A stretch of DNA of 64,000 nucleotides from Eutreptiella sp. 'Long Island Sound 2002' (Eukaryota; Euglenozoa; Euglenophyceae; Eutreptiales; Eutreptiaceae), in the NCBI GenBank assembly GCA_964036045.1, contig OZ038381.1, forward strand, positions 151,298,352 to 151,362,351. Reading direction: 5' to 3'. Each line of letters starts with the position of its first letter. Within the stretch, counting starts at the first letter, position 1. This document shows, one piece after another, positions 11,575 to 21,057 of the stretch. The notes beneath the pieces are model-generated. The model saw only the letters and a list, made by a program, of their open reading frames with translations, was not told the origin of the DNA and ran no database searches. A program made the translations under genes and the position numbers.

Positions 11575-11590
<16 letters not shown>
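11461..11590. repeat. 65-bp direct duplication
   Basis: CTGTGCATGCATGCA at 11461 recurs at 11526 and is followed both times by 'CGGTACTCAACCC' or 'CGATACTCAACCC' and 'GGTTGTGTGAT'. Two copies differ at a few bases. Confidence 0.75.

Positions 11591-11625
<35 letters not shown>
11577..11625. repeat. (TA)n microsatellite
   Basis: An uninterrupted run of about 23 TA dinucleotides follows the second copy of the 65-bp duplication. Confidence 0.95.
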
Positions 11626-11630
<5 letters not shown>

Positions 11631-11769
11631 TTTGGCCCGGGTGGGGCGCCACTAACACAAGTGGCCGGGAATCGACTCGGGGGCCTTGTGCCCTTAAACA
11701 AAAGTACCACGTACCATCAAAGTGTGCAGTTTTTTGTGCATTTTTTTCAAAAAAAAATTGTCTTTTTAC

Positions 11770-11880
11770 TGAGTAAAAAAAAAAAATTTAAAAATTTTTT
11801 TTTACTCAGCTTTACCTCAAATCTACTCAGTTTTACCACATTTTACTCAGTTTTACCTCGTCTGGTACTCAGTTTTACCA
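11770..11880. repeat. Right-hand ACTCAGT cluster
   Basis: One ACTGAGTAAAAA...TTTTTACTCAG hairpin is followed by three further CTCAGTTTTACC words. It mirrors the left cluster at 8407-8605 and supplies the right inverted end at 11841-11857. Confidence 0.65.
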
Positions 11881-11941
11881 AATACCCACCAACAGCCACC
11901 AACTGCCACCAACCACCACCAACCACCAATCGCCACCAACC

Positions 11942-12226
11942 GTGGTTGGATATATGAGCTACACGCAGTATTTTTGCAAACCTGTTGTTTTGGAAAACTT
12001 GTTTTTGTCTCTTTCAAGGACTGCCCTGGGCACCACAAAAGTGATGTTGGGTCCTCAGCTTATGCTTGCATATGTAGCTAAGGGAATCCATTTACCAGTT
12101 TGGGCTCTGCAGTTGCAAAAAGGGGGAGGGGGGTACAAACCAAAAGGCTTCGAAAAGGCTTTCCATGATCAAGCAACTGCTGCAGTACCCATGGGAACCC
12201 GATGGGTAACAGTGATGCCGGTGTAA
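11942..12226 (+). CDS. 94-codon ORF, unknown
   Basis: ATG at 11957 (the open frame starts at 11942) leads MSYTQYFCKPVVLENLF and the frame ends in TAA. Composition is protein-like, with a hydrophobic middle and KGFEKAFHDQATAAVP near the end. It lies immediately right of the candidate element and its CCAAC minisatellite, so it could be host coding DNA cut by the insertion. No homology is recognised, and no partner exon was found upstream. From 12230 to 12580 only weak frames are present. Confidence 0.3.
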   Translation: MVGYMSYTQYFCKPVVLENLFLSLSRTALGTTKVMLGPQLMLAYVAKGIHLPVWALQLQKGGGGYKPKGFEKAFHDQATAAVPMGTRWVTVMPV

Positions 12227-12586
12227 ATGGGGTCCACAAAAAACCCCTCAACAGTGATTCCCAAAACTCGTAGTCTCATGCTTTCTCATCAAGATTTTTA
12301 GACACCATCGTGACGGAACGCCGGACCACCTGCTGAAAAGTCTGCGAATCACCCCTATAAACCACCTGACGGGCCATATTGGGATGTATGTGTTTTGTAT
12401 GTGTCTGTGTGGCTATCAACGTGCATGTATGGTTGTCAACATGCAGCATGTGTGGGTGTGTCCTCTTGGTAGTACATGGTTCCTGATATTGATTTGCAAA
12501 CACAACTCTGCACCATGCTCCCCCACCGTGATTGAGTGGATGGCTCCATTCTTCGGCCGGGCAGGGGGTACTCGGTTGGGTAATGG

Positions 12587-13560
12587 TCAATTTGGTGCAG
12601 GCAGGTTACCGGCTCCGGTGTCAGCACTGATACTTCTACGAGCACTGCAACACTTAGCAGCAACAGCGGTGGCTCCCTTGCTCACGTTGAATCGCCTACA
12701 AAGACTCGCCTCCATGGCGTCCCAAGCCAGGCAAGTGTTAAGGTTGAGCCCATTGCCGTGAACTAGCGCACTTAAAGCACTGCCATCAGCGGAGGAATTA
12801 GAAGAACTCCCTAAAGCTGCTAGGACTGGGTCTGACGAATTACTGGCATGTACAACAATGCGCCTGTGCAGCTTGGCCGCAGGCATTAGTTGCGTCCGCG
12901 CTGTGGCCGAGTGAGACACAGGACCAATATCAAAAGACGCGGCTAAGTCCTCAGCACTGTTTGACACCACTGTCACCTGTCACCTGGGTCCCCTCTTCCC
13001 GCCCGCCTTGAGCTAAGAGTGCCTCGCTTTGGCTTACCTTTCCTACGCTCTTCGGTCAGTTGCTTTCGCTGCTTTTCCTTTAGGAAAGGGTAATTGAGGG
13101 TCCGCCACTGCCATCACTCTGGGGTTCAGCGCCGTTGCCCAGTCTGCTCCATGCCGCAACAACCACAGATGCAGTAGACATCCATATGTAGCTAGCGGGT
13201 GTGTGTAGTGTTATATAGTGGCTGGGTGGCCGCATGTAGGTAGCATTTGACCGTGTTCTCTTGCAACACCTCTCCCAGCAACCGCTCGAGTGTTGCCCTC
13301 CACATTGGGGAGGCACTCGCCACACATTGCTCCATGACTACCGCGCGCCTTTTAGAGTGCCACAAATGGACTTCTGAGCGCCGGGCACGGCGCCCAAGGA
13401 ACTTCACATACATTTCATGGCCCAATGTCTCTGCAATGCTTTTGTCCACAGCGGTGGACGTTGGGCCAGCGAGCCAACTCCCAAGCGTAAGATCCCTCTC
13501 CCCTGCCCCATCTGCACACCCTATCGGTAACCGAGGAAGTTGGAAAACATGTTCCAACCC
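12587..13560 (-). pseudogene. Decayed coding region with Lys/Arg-rich and Ser-rich tail
   Basis: Read on the minus strand, 13557-13192 is open for 121 codons (MEHVFQLPRLPIGCADGAG ... CYLHAATQPLY) with good protein composition. After frame breaks, a basic stretch reads KEKQRKQLTEERRKGKPKRG at about 13085-13020. Then 12976-12587 is open for 129 codons with a Ser/Asn/Ala-rich segment. The same order, a folded part, a Lys-rich linker and a Ser-rich tail, occurs in the plus-strand relic at 19285-20438. It is probably an old mobile-element ORF. The frame breaks argue that it no longer encodes a single protein. Confidence 0.4.
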
Positions 13561-13740
13561 ATGACGCTACAGAGTTTGTGTGCAACGTTCATGGCTGTAT
13601 TTGAGGATAAATGTGGAGCACGTAACGCGTTGCGCGCACAGCACGCACACGGCACGGAGATTTAGCCGTCTTGCATGACCAAGCAGCTACAGCTTCTACC
13701 CGGGGGGCCCCTTATCTAGGGTTTTTGAGCCTAGTCCGTG

Positions 13741-14849
13741 GTCGGGGGGGGGGGGGGGCGACATGCTAATTCTCGACAGAGGGTATAGTTTGGCCAAACT
13801 ACCCCGTTTTTTCGAAGGGGCTGAAAAATTTGGTTAACACCCGTTTCGCACATTTGCGTTTTGTTGATTTCTCCCCGCTTGCCACCGGTCCCCGGGTCCC
13901 AATTTCTGCACCCCGCAGCCCCTGCTGTCACACCAGCAATTTTTAATTTTTAGTCTGATGCTTGCCAGAGGTCTCAGAGTCCCAATTTGTGCACCCTGCA
14001 GCCCCTGCTGTCATACCGGGAATTTTTAATTTTTAGTCTGATGCTTGCCAAAGGTCCCAGGGTCCCAATTTTTGCACCCCGTGGCCCGCGCTGTCACACC
14101 ATCAATTTTTGGTTTTTAGTCTGATGTTTGCCACAGGTCCCTGGGTCCCAATATCTGTCTTTGCCTATGTCCATTGTCTTCGTCTCTTCGCAACATGTCC
14201 TTGGTTTTTCTCATGACACAACAACATTCTTCCGAGGTGTTGAGCATCCAACTCGGTGATATCCTTTGCAAAGGGCTCATTTGCCAATAAGGCTTGTGCG
14301 AACCGTGAGGCCAACCTACTGCAAAAAAGTCCGTCCCCGAAGTACTTTGTTGCACGACTCAAGCCCTGTTGCATGGCGGGAACACCCCAGCTCGGGTCAA
14401 AAGGCCGAGCGGTCCAGGCACGTGCCCGGATTAGCCGTGGAGTGACGCCACAAGAGAACTTTGTGAGCAACAGCCACACATCAGACTAAAAATGAAAAAT
14501 TGCTGGTACGAGAGTAGGGGTCGCAGGGAGCAGAACTTGGGACTATGAGACCTGTGGTAAGCATCAAACTAAAAATTAAAATTTTCTGGTATGACAGGAG
14601 GGGCTGGAGGGTGCAGACTTTGTGGCCCTGGGACCTGTGCCAAGCATCAGTCTAAAAATTATAAATTCCAGCGAGGATCACGCGGTGCTTTTTTGCCTTG
14701 GTTTTTGTTCAATACAAAAACTGTCCCTTTTTTCGGCGGGCAGGTTTGAAATGTGCAAAAACCCCCCAAACTACCCCTTTTTTCGCGGGGGCTAAAAATT
14801 TTGGTTAACACCCCCATGTGCAAAACTTGCATGTCGCCCCCCACCCCCT
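13741..14849. mobile_element. 1109-bp transposon with terminal inverted repeats and 7-bp target duplication
   Basis: GTCCGTG precedes (13734-13740) and follows (14850-14856) the insert, while the related empty site near 25734 has a single TTTGTG at the same place. The ends carry an inverted 14-mer, GGGGGGCGACATGC at 13753-13766 and its complement at 14829-14842, preceded by G-runs. Inside, an 83-bp subterminal repeat occurs three times on the left (TAGTCTGATG at 13951, 14034, 14117) and three times inverted on the right (14479, 14562, 14645). A roughly 50-bp direct repeat lies nearer each end (13795-13848; 14767-14815). Only one modest ORF is inside, so it is probably non-autonomous. Confidence 0.75.
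14165..14479 (-). CDS. 104-codon ORF in the centre of the transposon, unknown
   Basis: The minus-strand frame opens MWLLLTKFSCGVTPRLIRAR and ends with a basic tail (KRRRQWT). It fills the unique centre between the two inverted 83-bp arrays and has ordinary protein composition (FAQALLANEPFAKDITELDA). It is too short for a transposase catalytic domain and I recognise no motif. It may be a fragment of captured host DNA or a remnant of a longer element gene. Confidence 0.35.
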   Translation of the reverse strand: MWLLLTKFSCGVTPRLIRARAWTARPFDPSWGVPAMQQGLSRATKYFGDGLFCSRLASRFAQALLANEPFAKDITELDAQHLGRMLLCHEKNQGHVAKRRRQWT

Positions 14850-15159
14850 GTCCGTGATACTCTTGAGTTTAACTACTGCAACAAGTTGTTTTACCAAACT
14901 GTGCATCTTTTGAGCGCCACATTGTACAAGACGAGGCGCTATACAAACGTCCTTTGTTGCTCTTTGAAGATCCTATCGTCGAAGCTCACCCCCAGCGTAT
15001 GGTACCCAAGGGTTATCTCTCCTTAGGGGGCATTTTCGGAGGTTCGTCAAAGCCAGCCCCTTATGGGTAAACATGTTGGAAAAGTCGCGCTTGATGCACG
15101 CGTGGTGCAGATACTCTCCCAAAGTGCATGAGGAACACATGAAGCATGCCCTACATGCA

Positions 15160-15916
15160 TCATTCCATCGTGGTTATTTGCAGGCTACTATGACGTAGAT
15201 CAACGACAATATGGCAGATGGATAGAAACAAAAGAGGGTAAGGCAACAGTAGAGCAACGTCTTGCGCCACCTGGGACGCAAGCTGCCATGCCTCACGGCT
15301 TGTCAACGATGCACCGGTCCGAATGCGGTGTCGCACTCGGGAGCGATATTGCTGAGAGTCACCGGGCAATTTTGTGACTTAGTACCGTTTGGCCACGCTA
15401 CTCAAATACTAAACCGGTACATTTGCATCTACAGGGGGTAATACCCGCCCAACGAAGCTGCACGTATGGCTGATGGCACCTTTGATATCATGCCACACAG
15501 CTTGCATTGTGAAAACATCTTGCAACCCGTTGGTGCCTGCATTTTTTGTGCACGGGCATTCATGAATGGGTACGGGTTGGCACAAGAACATGTCTCGCAC
15601 CCCGTGTTCCGTTGCCCAAGGGCATACCACACAAGTTCGCCTAGCTAGCTCCCACCACAATTGATGGTTGTCCGTATTGAGAAATTGGAAAGCAACCGTG
15701 GTATGTACACAATGCACAACCCCGGGAAAGCGCTAGAACAACAAAGGGCTGGGCCGCCACTGCATGCAACTCTTTAGGTGTATTGTTTGCCACCCATGCA
15801 CAATACTCACCTTTCGACATTTCATGCGAACTAAGAAAAACAGTGGTTTGCGGCATGTTCCCAACAAAAGGGAAAAGTGTGCCCCCCATGTCCACTAGAG
15901 CCGCTTTGATGTTCAC
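15160..15916 (-). pseudogene. Frameshifted minus-strand coding relic
   Basis: Three protein-like pieces follow each other on the minus strand. The first is 15916-15641 (MNIKAALVDMGGTLFPFVGN ... FVVLALSRG). The second, 15717-15409 in another phase, begins at the overlap with HCVHTTVAFQFLN and contains a Cys-rich stretch (CVVCPWATEHGVRDMFLC). The third is 15369-15160 (LTSREAWQLASQVAQDVALL). The first two join naturally if one frameshift near 15720 is allowed. It ends next to dispersed repeat copy A and may belong to the same old element. No family is recognised. Confidence 0.35.
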
Positions 15917-16010
15917 ATTTGGATGGCCTGTGGGGGTGATGCCGTGAAAACAGAAACAGACATCTCGCTACGGTGAACGCAGAGGCGAGCCCTTGCACCC
16001 CCCCGCCAAA

Positions 16011-16078
16011 TAACAAGACCCCTGCGGTGGCCAAAGACCGTCTTCTGTGTGCACCGCCTTGCATAATCCCTAGCTACT
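16011..16078. repeat. GC-rich dispersed 68-bp repeat, copy 1
   Basis: The stretch from 'CAAGACCCCTGCGG' to 'GTGTGCACCGCCTTGCATAA' and 'CCCTAGCT' is closely matched at 22553-22620, and its last third again at about 23975-23995. A shorter relative, 'TATCAAGACCCCTGTGG', is at 16222. It tags members of one GC-rich repeat family between 16 and 24 kb. Confidence 0.55.
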
Positions 16079-16115
16079 TACTTTCTCCCGTTTGGGGGGT
16101 CCACAACGCTCATGT

Positions 16116-16160
16116 GGGGGACAAAATCACAAGTGGCCCACAAGAGGGCAGAATGGCTAC
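16116..16160. repeat. Isolated, reverse-oriented piece of the 85-bp unit
   Basis: ACAAAATCACAAGTGGCCCA followed by CAAGAGGGCAGAATGGCTAC is the reverse complement of a central part of the 8.6-9.7 kb unit with about seven changes. It is a single copy. Confidence 0.65.
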
Positions 16161-16236
16161 ATAACCCCCCCCCCAACCCCCGACCCCGTTTAGCTCGCTT
16201 CGCAGCCCCCGCACCTCCTAAGATATCAAGACCCCT

Positions 16237-17079
16237 GTGGTGACCGCCGGGCGAGTGAAGATGAGCTGGCCTTGGTTCTCGCAGGCAGCGGACACCGCCT
16301 GGGCAAAGCGCAAGGGGCTCAAAGTGTCTTGGCTCAGCTCCCCTGCGGACGCCAGAGTCCTACCTATGGACAACCCTACGTCGAACACCAAGTTGTCGCA
16401 AGCCATAACATCGGCAATGCCATCAATGCTGCCCCACCCTTGCATACATGAGCGCAGAGCCAATGAACGGCCGCCCTCGGCCCCCTACCGCACGAAGCAG
16501 ACGGCGGGCCCAGGATCGTTCGCTCAAACAACGAGGCCTCCGGCGGTACTTGTCCATTCCGACCAAAACCAACGACTCGTGCCAGAGCTGCACTCCGCCT
16601 GGACACGTGCCAGGGCATCCGTGATGAATCTGCAGCTGCGGATGGTCTCCCTCCCCTCCATGGCGGCTGCTGTCCGCACGTTGACCCAAGCTTCCACCCT
16701 CACATTGCAAGCCCATCACTTTGGCGCCAACTCGAAGGCAGCAGCCATGGCCATAGCCAAGCGGTGCACCTATGTGGAGGACAAGCGCTGGCTGCAGGCA
16801 ACGCCCACCACGAAGCCAGAGCTCCTGGAAGAGGCGGAGATCCTGGCAGCCCGGTCAACGGACTGGGAGTGGAAGACCTTGGGCGGACACGTGGTGGTCA
16901 CTAGAGCGGGGCACGGCCTGCCGGGACCGTTTGGCGACGGCTTGATGCCAGCTGATTCCCTAGACACCTTCTGGCCGGCTTACGTCCAGTTCGTGGTGCA
17001 TGTACCCGACATCTCCACCATCCGTGACACGAACGATTCTCTGCGTATAAATGCTTGGGGCCATGTTGTGCCTAACTAG
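16237..17079 (+). CDS. 280-codon ORF, possible mobile-element protein
   Basis: The frame starts MVTAGRVKMSWPWFSQAADT and ends in TAG. Composition is Ala-, Thr- and Pro-rich in the first half. The second half is convincing protein (ELLEEAEILAARSTDWEWKT). It contains W-E-W-K-x-L followed after 25-30 residues by S-L-D-x-F. The ORF at 41029-41580, just upstream of a tyrosine-recombinase-like segment, has W-E-W-K-E-L and then S-L-D-D-F at a similar distance. That suggests a shared element family, but the similarity is short. The upstream start is uncertain because the frame is open before the ATG. Function unknown. Confidence 0.4.
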   Translation: MVTAGRVKMSWPWFSQAADTAWAKRKGLKVSWLSSPADARVLPMDNPTSNTKLSQAITSAMPSMLPHPCIHERRANERPPSAPYRTKQTAGPGSFAQTTRPPAVLVHSDQNQRLVPELHSAWTRARASVMNLQLRMVSLPSMAAAVRTLTQASTLTLQAHHFGANSKAAAMAIAKRCTYVEDKRWLQATPTTKPELLEEAEILAARSTDWEWKTLGGHVVVTRAGHGLPGPFGDGLMPADSLDTFWPAYVQFVVHVPDISTIRDTNDSLRINAWGHVVPN

Positions 17080-17165
17080 GCGGCGCGATACTACGATCGG
17101 ATACAAGGCACATGTATCCTATAGGCACAGCATAGAATGCTGAGAACCGGGGCATGTTTGTCAGT

Positions 17166-18170
17166 GTTGCCTGGCACGTGCCCTCCGATCTTTACCGGTT
17201 AATTGTCAGCGCTGCTGGGAATATTCCTCCCAAAAACGCTTCCGATATTTTTCCATCCCGAGGGATTTCGGAGGCCAGGCTGCCAAAATTGGTCGGGGTG
17301 ATCGATTTCGGAAGCCAGGCTGCCAAAATTGGTCGGGGTGATCGCTTCCGACGTCGGAAGCAATGCTTCCAACAATCGGTCGGAGTTCACCCAAGCACAT
17401 ACTAGGAGCATTGCTTCCAAAATGCTCTGGCACATTGCTTGGAAGTGTCAGGAGCTTTGCATCCCCAATTGCTTGCTAAATCCCAAGGAAATTCCAAGGG
17501 TTTTTGTAAAAAAGTCACCATCTGACCAACTATACACATTGAACATTTCCCCCCAAAGGACCCTGGTTTGACTGTTTGAATGGTGGGCTGATGTGGCTGG
17601 CACATAGGGCCTTGAGACGATGACTGTGATGGACCATGATTGCTTTTTTGCCGACCGGCATGCCCCGTTTTCGAAACTGATTGCGCTACCACTGCTCACG
17701 CATGAGTGTTCCCCTCTCTTGCCTGGGCCAAAAAACTGTTCATGTACACACAATTGACGACCACCCCTTTCCCCAACCCCTGAAGTGGCAGCGCTTAAAG
17801 TAGGGTATTTTTTTTTGTTTTGGCACGTCACCGCCCCACCCCCGCCCACCTGAAAAATGGAATCCGTGGAGTCCCGGCGGCCCAAAAATGCCCAAATATG
17901 TGTGTGGGGGTGCGGGGTCGATTGTTTCTTCATCCTTGGCGTTTTGGTCGGAAATCGCCCCCGAATATGCTTCCGATATTTTTTCATCCCTACATACACC
18001 GGAAGGCTCCCTCCCGGCTTCGGCCGGGGTTTCGGTCGGGGTTTCGGTCGGGGTTTCGGTCGGAAAAACTCTTCCGATATTTTTGCATCCCTAGGGTTTC
18101 CAGGAGCGATTGCCTGGCATGTCGGCTGGAAAATTTACAGGTCGATCGTCAGCAACGTTGGGAATCATGC
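17166..18170. repeat. Repeat cluster with CTTCCGATATTTTT motif
   Basis: CTTCCGATATTTTT(C/G)CATCCC occurs at 17239, 17970 and 18071. A 40-bp direct duplication (TTCGGA(G/A)GCCAGGCTGCC) is at 17267 and 17307. GGTTTCGGTCGG is repeated in tandem at about 18027-18063. The stretch 17166-17220 (TTGCCTGGCACGTG ... TGTCAGCGCTGCTGGGAAT) returns in diverged form at about 18108-18165. Several rounds of duplication are visible. The open frames in it do not look coding. Confidence 0.6.
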
Positions 18171-19230
18171 CAAGATTTTCGGTCCCAAAACAAAAATTCT
18201 ACGCTTTGCGTTTGAGCGACATGTTGAGCGCCTCGAAGGCATCGCAACCGCAGCCCATCGCTAGAGCGTACAACCAAAGACAGTCGGGAACAGGACCGAC
18301 TCTCGTTGCGGTCACGCCAGAAGCGGTCCACCCCATGCCCGGGGGAGTAGTATGTCAACCTGCGGCTGGACGGCATGCCGGGGCTCGCCTGGGCAAAAGT
18401 GGCAGCGGCGGTGTCCGCGGCTCTCACGCACCCCACGACGGTGCCAGACTAGCCCCGCACGAGGGATCGTGTAGTGCGGTTGTAGCGCACGAGGCGTGGC
18501 GGCAAGCGTCCCGCGGCTCCGATTCTCAGCCGGATGAGACAGCCTTCTGGGCATACATGCTCTTTTGCCGTGAGGCCAACGACGACTCATAGCACGCACG
18601 GGTGGCAGCCTTCTTTGGGGTCGCCGGCGTGGCGGATCCGATGAGGACGGGAACGACGAGCCTCCGTCGCTCAGCACAGACCGTAGGCCAAGCTACCACC
18701 CCATGGACCACAGCCGATGAGGCTCATACAACAGCCCCGAGCGTACCGCCTACCGCCGCTAGCCGTATGCCACGTACTGGGACGGGGTATACCGGTCCCC
18801 GCCAAGCTACGAGCGCTCACCTCAGGGTGTCTTGCCGTTGCCCCCGGGGCCTCCTCCGACCGGACGGCGGCGGCATCGGGATGGAACGCCGCTCCTTACT
18901 TGAGCGGCCATTAGTCTAGATGATAGCAGGACAAGAAGCGTGGTTTTGACATGCAAGCCGCTATCGGGAACTGCATTGGAGCCTGCAGCACGTTCGCTGG
19001 TAGTTGCGCGACCCGTGGCGGACGGAGATCCCATCAACTCAACCGTGGAGGCAAGCAGAGCCCATGGAAGACGAGAGGCAGTGACCGCTTGTCTTTTGTG
19101 CCGTGCCATCAGCACATGCCTCTCTGCCGAGTGCCCCAGAACACACACCTTCCACCTCCTTGTCACCGGCCAAGTGCCCGCGGTTGTGAAGGCCCTCAAA
19201 CATGCACTATGCACTGTTTTATTAGGTTAA
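18110..19230 (+). other. GC-rich stretch with open but unrecognised frames
   Basis: Plus-strand frames at 18110-18592 (160 codons) and 18940-19230 (96 codons) and overlapping minus-strand frames are open, as expected in GC-rich DNA. A few segments read like protein (ETAFWAYMLFCREANDD; HLLVTGQVPAVVKALKHAL) and they lie upstream of the plus-strand relic at 19285. They may be the 5' part of that element, but I cannot support a gene. Confidence 0.25.
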
Positions 19231-19284
19231 GCCGGCCTGCTTATCCCAACGCCTAAGCTGCCGGTAGCGCAAGCCTTCCTCATT

Positions 19285-20438
19285 GTGGAGCTATGGGTGT
19301 CCACCCTACTTGGTTGTAGATACCGTCTGCGGGACGATATTCTCGTCTCCCCGCCAATATGGATCGGTTCCAACTTGCTGGCTTTGCTCACATCGTGCCG
19401 CAACCCAGTGGTGGCCCCAGCAGGTCGCGTGGGCGTCCTTCTCAGCTCCCGGCAAACGGACCTTCATGAGGCCGAGGTTGTGCCACTCCCGCACCTCAGA
19501 CACGCATGGTGCGTTGACCCCCCGCTCTATTTTGACCTCTCCCCACGCTGGGACCGACCCCGGCTGCGGCGCCTCGTCCTAACGGGTGTGTTGGAGGAGC
19601 CCATTTGGAAGTGGATGACGCACACAAGGACTTCGTTTTCACGGCAGAGCAAAAGGCCAAATGGGAAGTGGGAGAAGAAGAGAAGGCGGTCCTTCAATTG
19701 GGAATGACTGCTTGGTAGAAGCAGTTGAGCAAGGAGAAGAGTGCAAAGGAGAAGAAGCGAGTGCAGGAGAAACCGCACAAATTGAAAGGCGAGGTAGCTT
19801 TACCATGTGAGATCCTCGCAAAAGCAGCAGCCCGAAAGGAGAAAACGGCATCACGCCGCAAGGAGAAAAAGGCGGCACGCCGGGGAGCAAGAGAAGGAGA
19901 CCGACAAGCCGAAGCAGCTATGGAGGTACAAGACCAACGGGACGCAGACTATCAACCACACAGCAGCAGCAATAGCGAAAGCAATAGCGACAGTGACAAT
20001 GACAGCGGTAGTAGCAGCATCAGAAGCGACAACAATAGTACGAGCGGCAGTAGCAGCAACAGTAGCAGTAAGAGCGGCAGCAACAGTAGCCAAAGAGCAG
20101 CGAAAGAGAAAGGCCTAGCCAAGAAGGGCAAGAAGCGAGCCACAAGCGGCAGCAGTAGCAATAGCAGCAGCGGCAGCGATAAAAAGCTGGCCAAGAAGAA
20201 ACCGGTGGGGAAGAAGGGCAAGAAGCGAGCAGCAAATTCCCAAGGTGGGAAGGCCAAGAAGCGGCAGGCAGAAAGCAGCCGTGCAACCCGAAACGCGAAA
20301 CGTTTCGAAACGATTACCTCCGGCGAATGGGCACCCCCTGAGGTAGGGGTAGGCACTCCATCCTTGCACCTACCCCAAATCGAAACACGAAATGTCTCGA
20401 AACGATTACCTCTGGGGAAGGGGCACCCCGGGAGGTAA
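19285..20438 (+). pseudogene. Decayed retroelement ORF1-like region, Lys-rich then Ser-rich
   Basis: A first frame (19285 on) reads ELWVSTLLGCRYRLRDDILV and continues to about 19590. After a frame change, FVFTAEQKAKWEVGEEEKAV leads to a TAG at about 19708-19710. The same frame continues as KQLSKEKSAKEKKRVQEK and is open to 20438. The later part has Lys/Arg-rich blocks (KKGKKRA appears twice or more) around a 45-residue Ser/Asn/Gly/Asp run. Low-complexity basic proteins with this plan often bind nucleic acid. It lies upstream of, and on the same strand as, the endonuclease relic at 21058, which suits the ORF1 position in a LINE. That pairing is inferred. Confidence 0.4.
20289..20437. repeat. 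Direct repeat with about 93-bp spacing
   Basis: TCGAAACGATTACCTC at about 20304 recurs at about 20397, with similar flanks (CGAAACGTTTCG / CGAAATGTCTCG before; GGGCACCCC after). It forms the 3' end of the Lys/Ser-rich frame. Confidence 0.65.
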
Positions 20439-20590
20439 GAGGGAAGGGGGAAGGGGGCAGACGTACCGCCAAGGACAGGGGGAAGACGACAAGGGTGGGT
20501 GGGACAGATGGTGGACAGGTGGTGGATCAGTGGGAAGGGCGCAGGGCAGGGGGATTGGCGGCGGGCTGGGGGGTTGGGAACCCGGCGCTC

Positions 20591-20800
20591 CTTGTTTTTT
20601 GCTCCGCCACCTCCTAACGTCAGTGACATTCTTGGAGGCTGTCCTGGCTACCATGGCCAGGCGTGGCCAATCATAGGCCGCCGATCCTCAGGCCCCTCAC
20701 TAGCATCGGCGCCCTATGATTGGCCACGCCTGGCCATGGTAGCCGGGGCAGCCTCCAAAGAATGTCACTGAAGTTTTGTGGAGGTGGCAGAGCAGAAAAG
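20591..20800. mobile_element. Fold-back (MITE-like) element with 65-90 bp arms
   Basis: CAGTGACATTCTTGGAGGCT starts the left arm (20621-20685), and its complement AGCCTCCAAAGAATGTCACTG closes the right arm (20705-20770), with a loop of only 19 bases. The arms stay complementary through GGCCAGGCGTGGCCAATCAT. Looser pairing extends outward through a shared GCCACCTCC word. It lies between the ORF1-like and endonuclease-like relics and probably inserted there. No ORF is inside. Confidence 0.75.
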
Positions 20801-21057
20801 TAGGCAAGGACACCCCTTAGCGGCCTAGACGGTTGGGAAATTACTCATCAACCTTGGAATCACAAATTTTCAATGATGAACCACACATCCACCTTGAAAC
20901 GGCTTCGTTTAAAGGAAATTTAGGGTAACTGTGTAAGGAAAAAAATTTCGCAGGGGTGGGGGTCCCGGGCCTTCACCGCGAAAAGAACGCGATAGCCCAG
21001 TATCAGGAATTTTTTTCTACCCCCCCCCCCCCATGATGACAGACTCATAGGAGTCCC

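Larger units (their letters stand above)
8407..11857. mobile_element. Candidate 3.45-kb element bounded by a 17-bp inverted repeat
   Basis: GGTAAAACTGAGTAAAA at 8407-8423 is matched by its reverse complement at 11841-11857. Both ends carry clusters of the palindromic word ACTCAGT joined to long A/T runs (8407-8605; 11770-11880). Direct CCAAC-type minisatellites lie outside both ends. Inside are the 85-bp satellite (8625-9746), a 451-codon ORF with a Cys/His cluster, a 65-bp duplication and a (TA)n tract. I found no clear target-site duplication, so mobility is inferred from architecture only. Confidence 0.4.
13659..15125 (-). repeat. Dispersed repeat, copy A, split by a transposon
   Basis: The pieces 13659-13740 and 14850-15125 match the uninterrupted stretch 25653-26008 in order and orientation. 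Shared words include 'GGGGCCCCTTATCTAGGG', 'ATACTCTTGAGTT', 'CAAGACGAGGCGCTATACAA' and 'GGTTATCTCTCCTTAGGGGG'. On the minus strand copy A has TAG codons at 13687-13689 and 13696-13698 where copy B has CAG, so A looks more decayed. The split is explained by the element at 13741-14849. Confidence 0.75.

Noticed and set aside
19952-20629. Leu-rich minus-strand ORF of 225 codons
   Set aside because: It is the complement of the Ser/Lys-rich plus-strand frame; the plus strand has the more plausible composition and neighbours.
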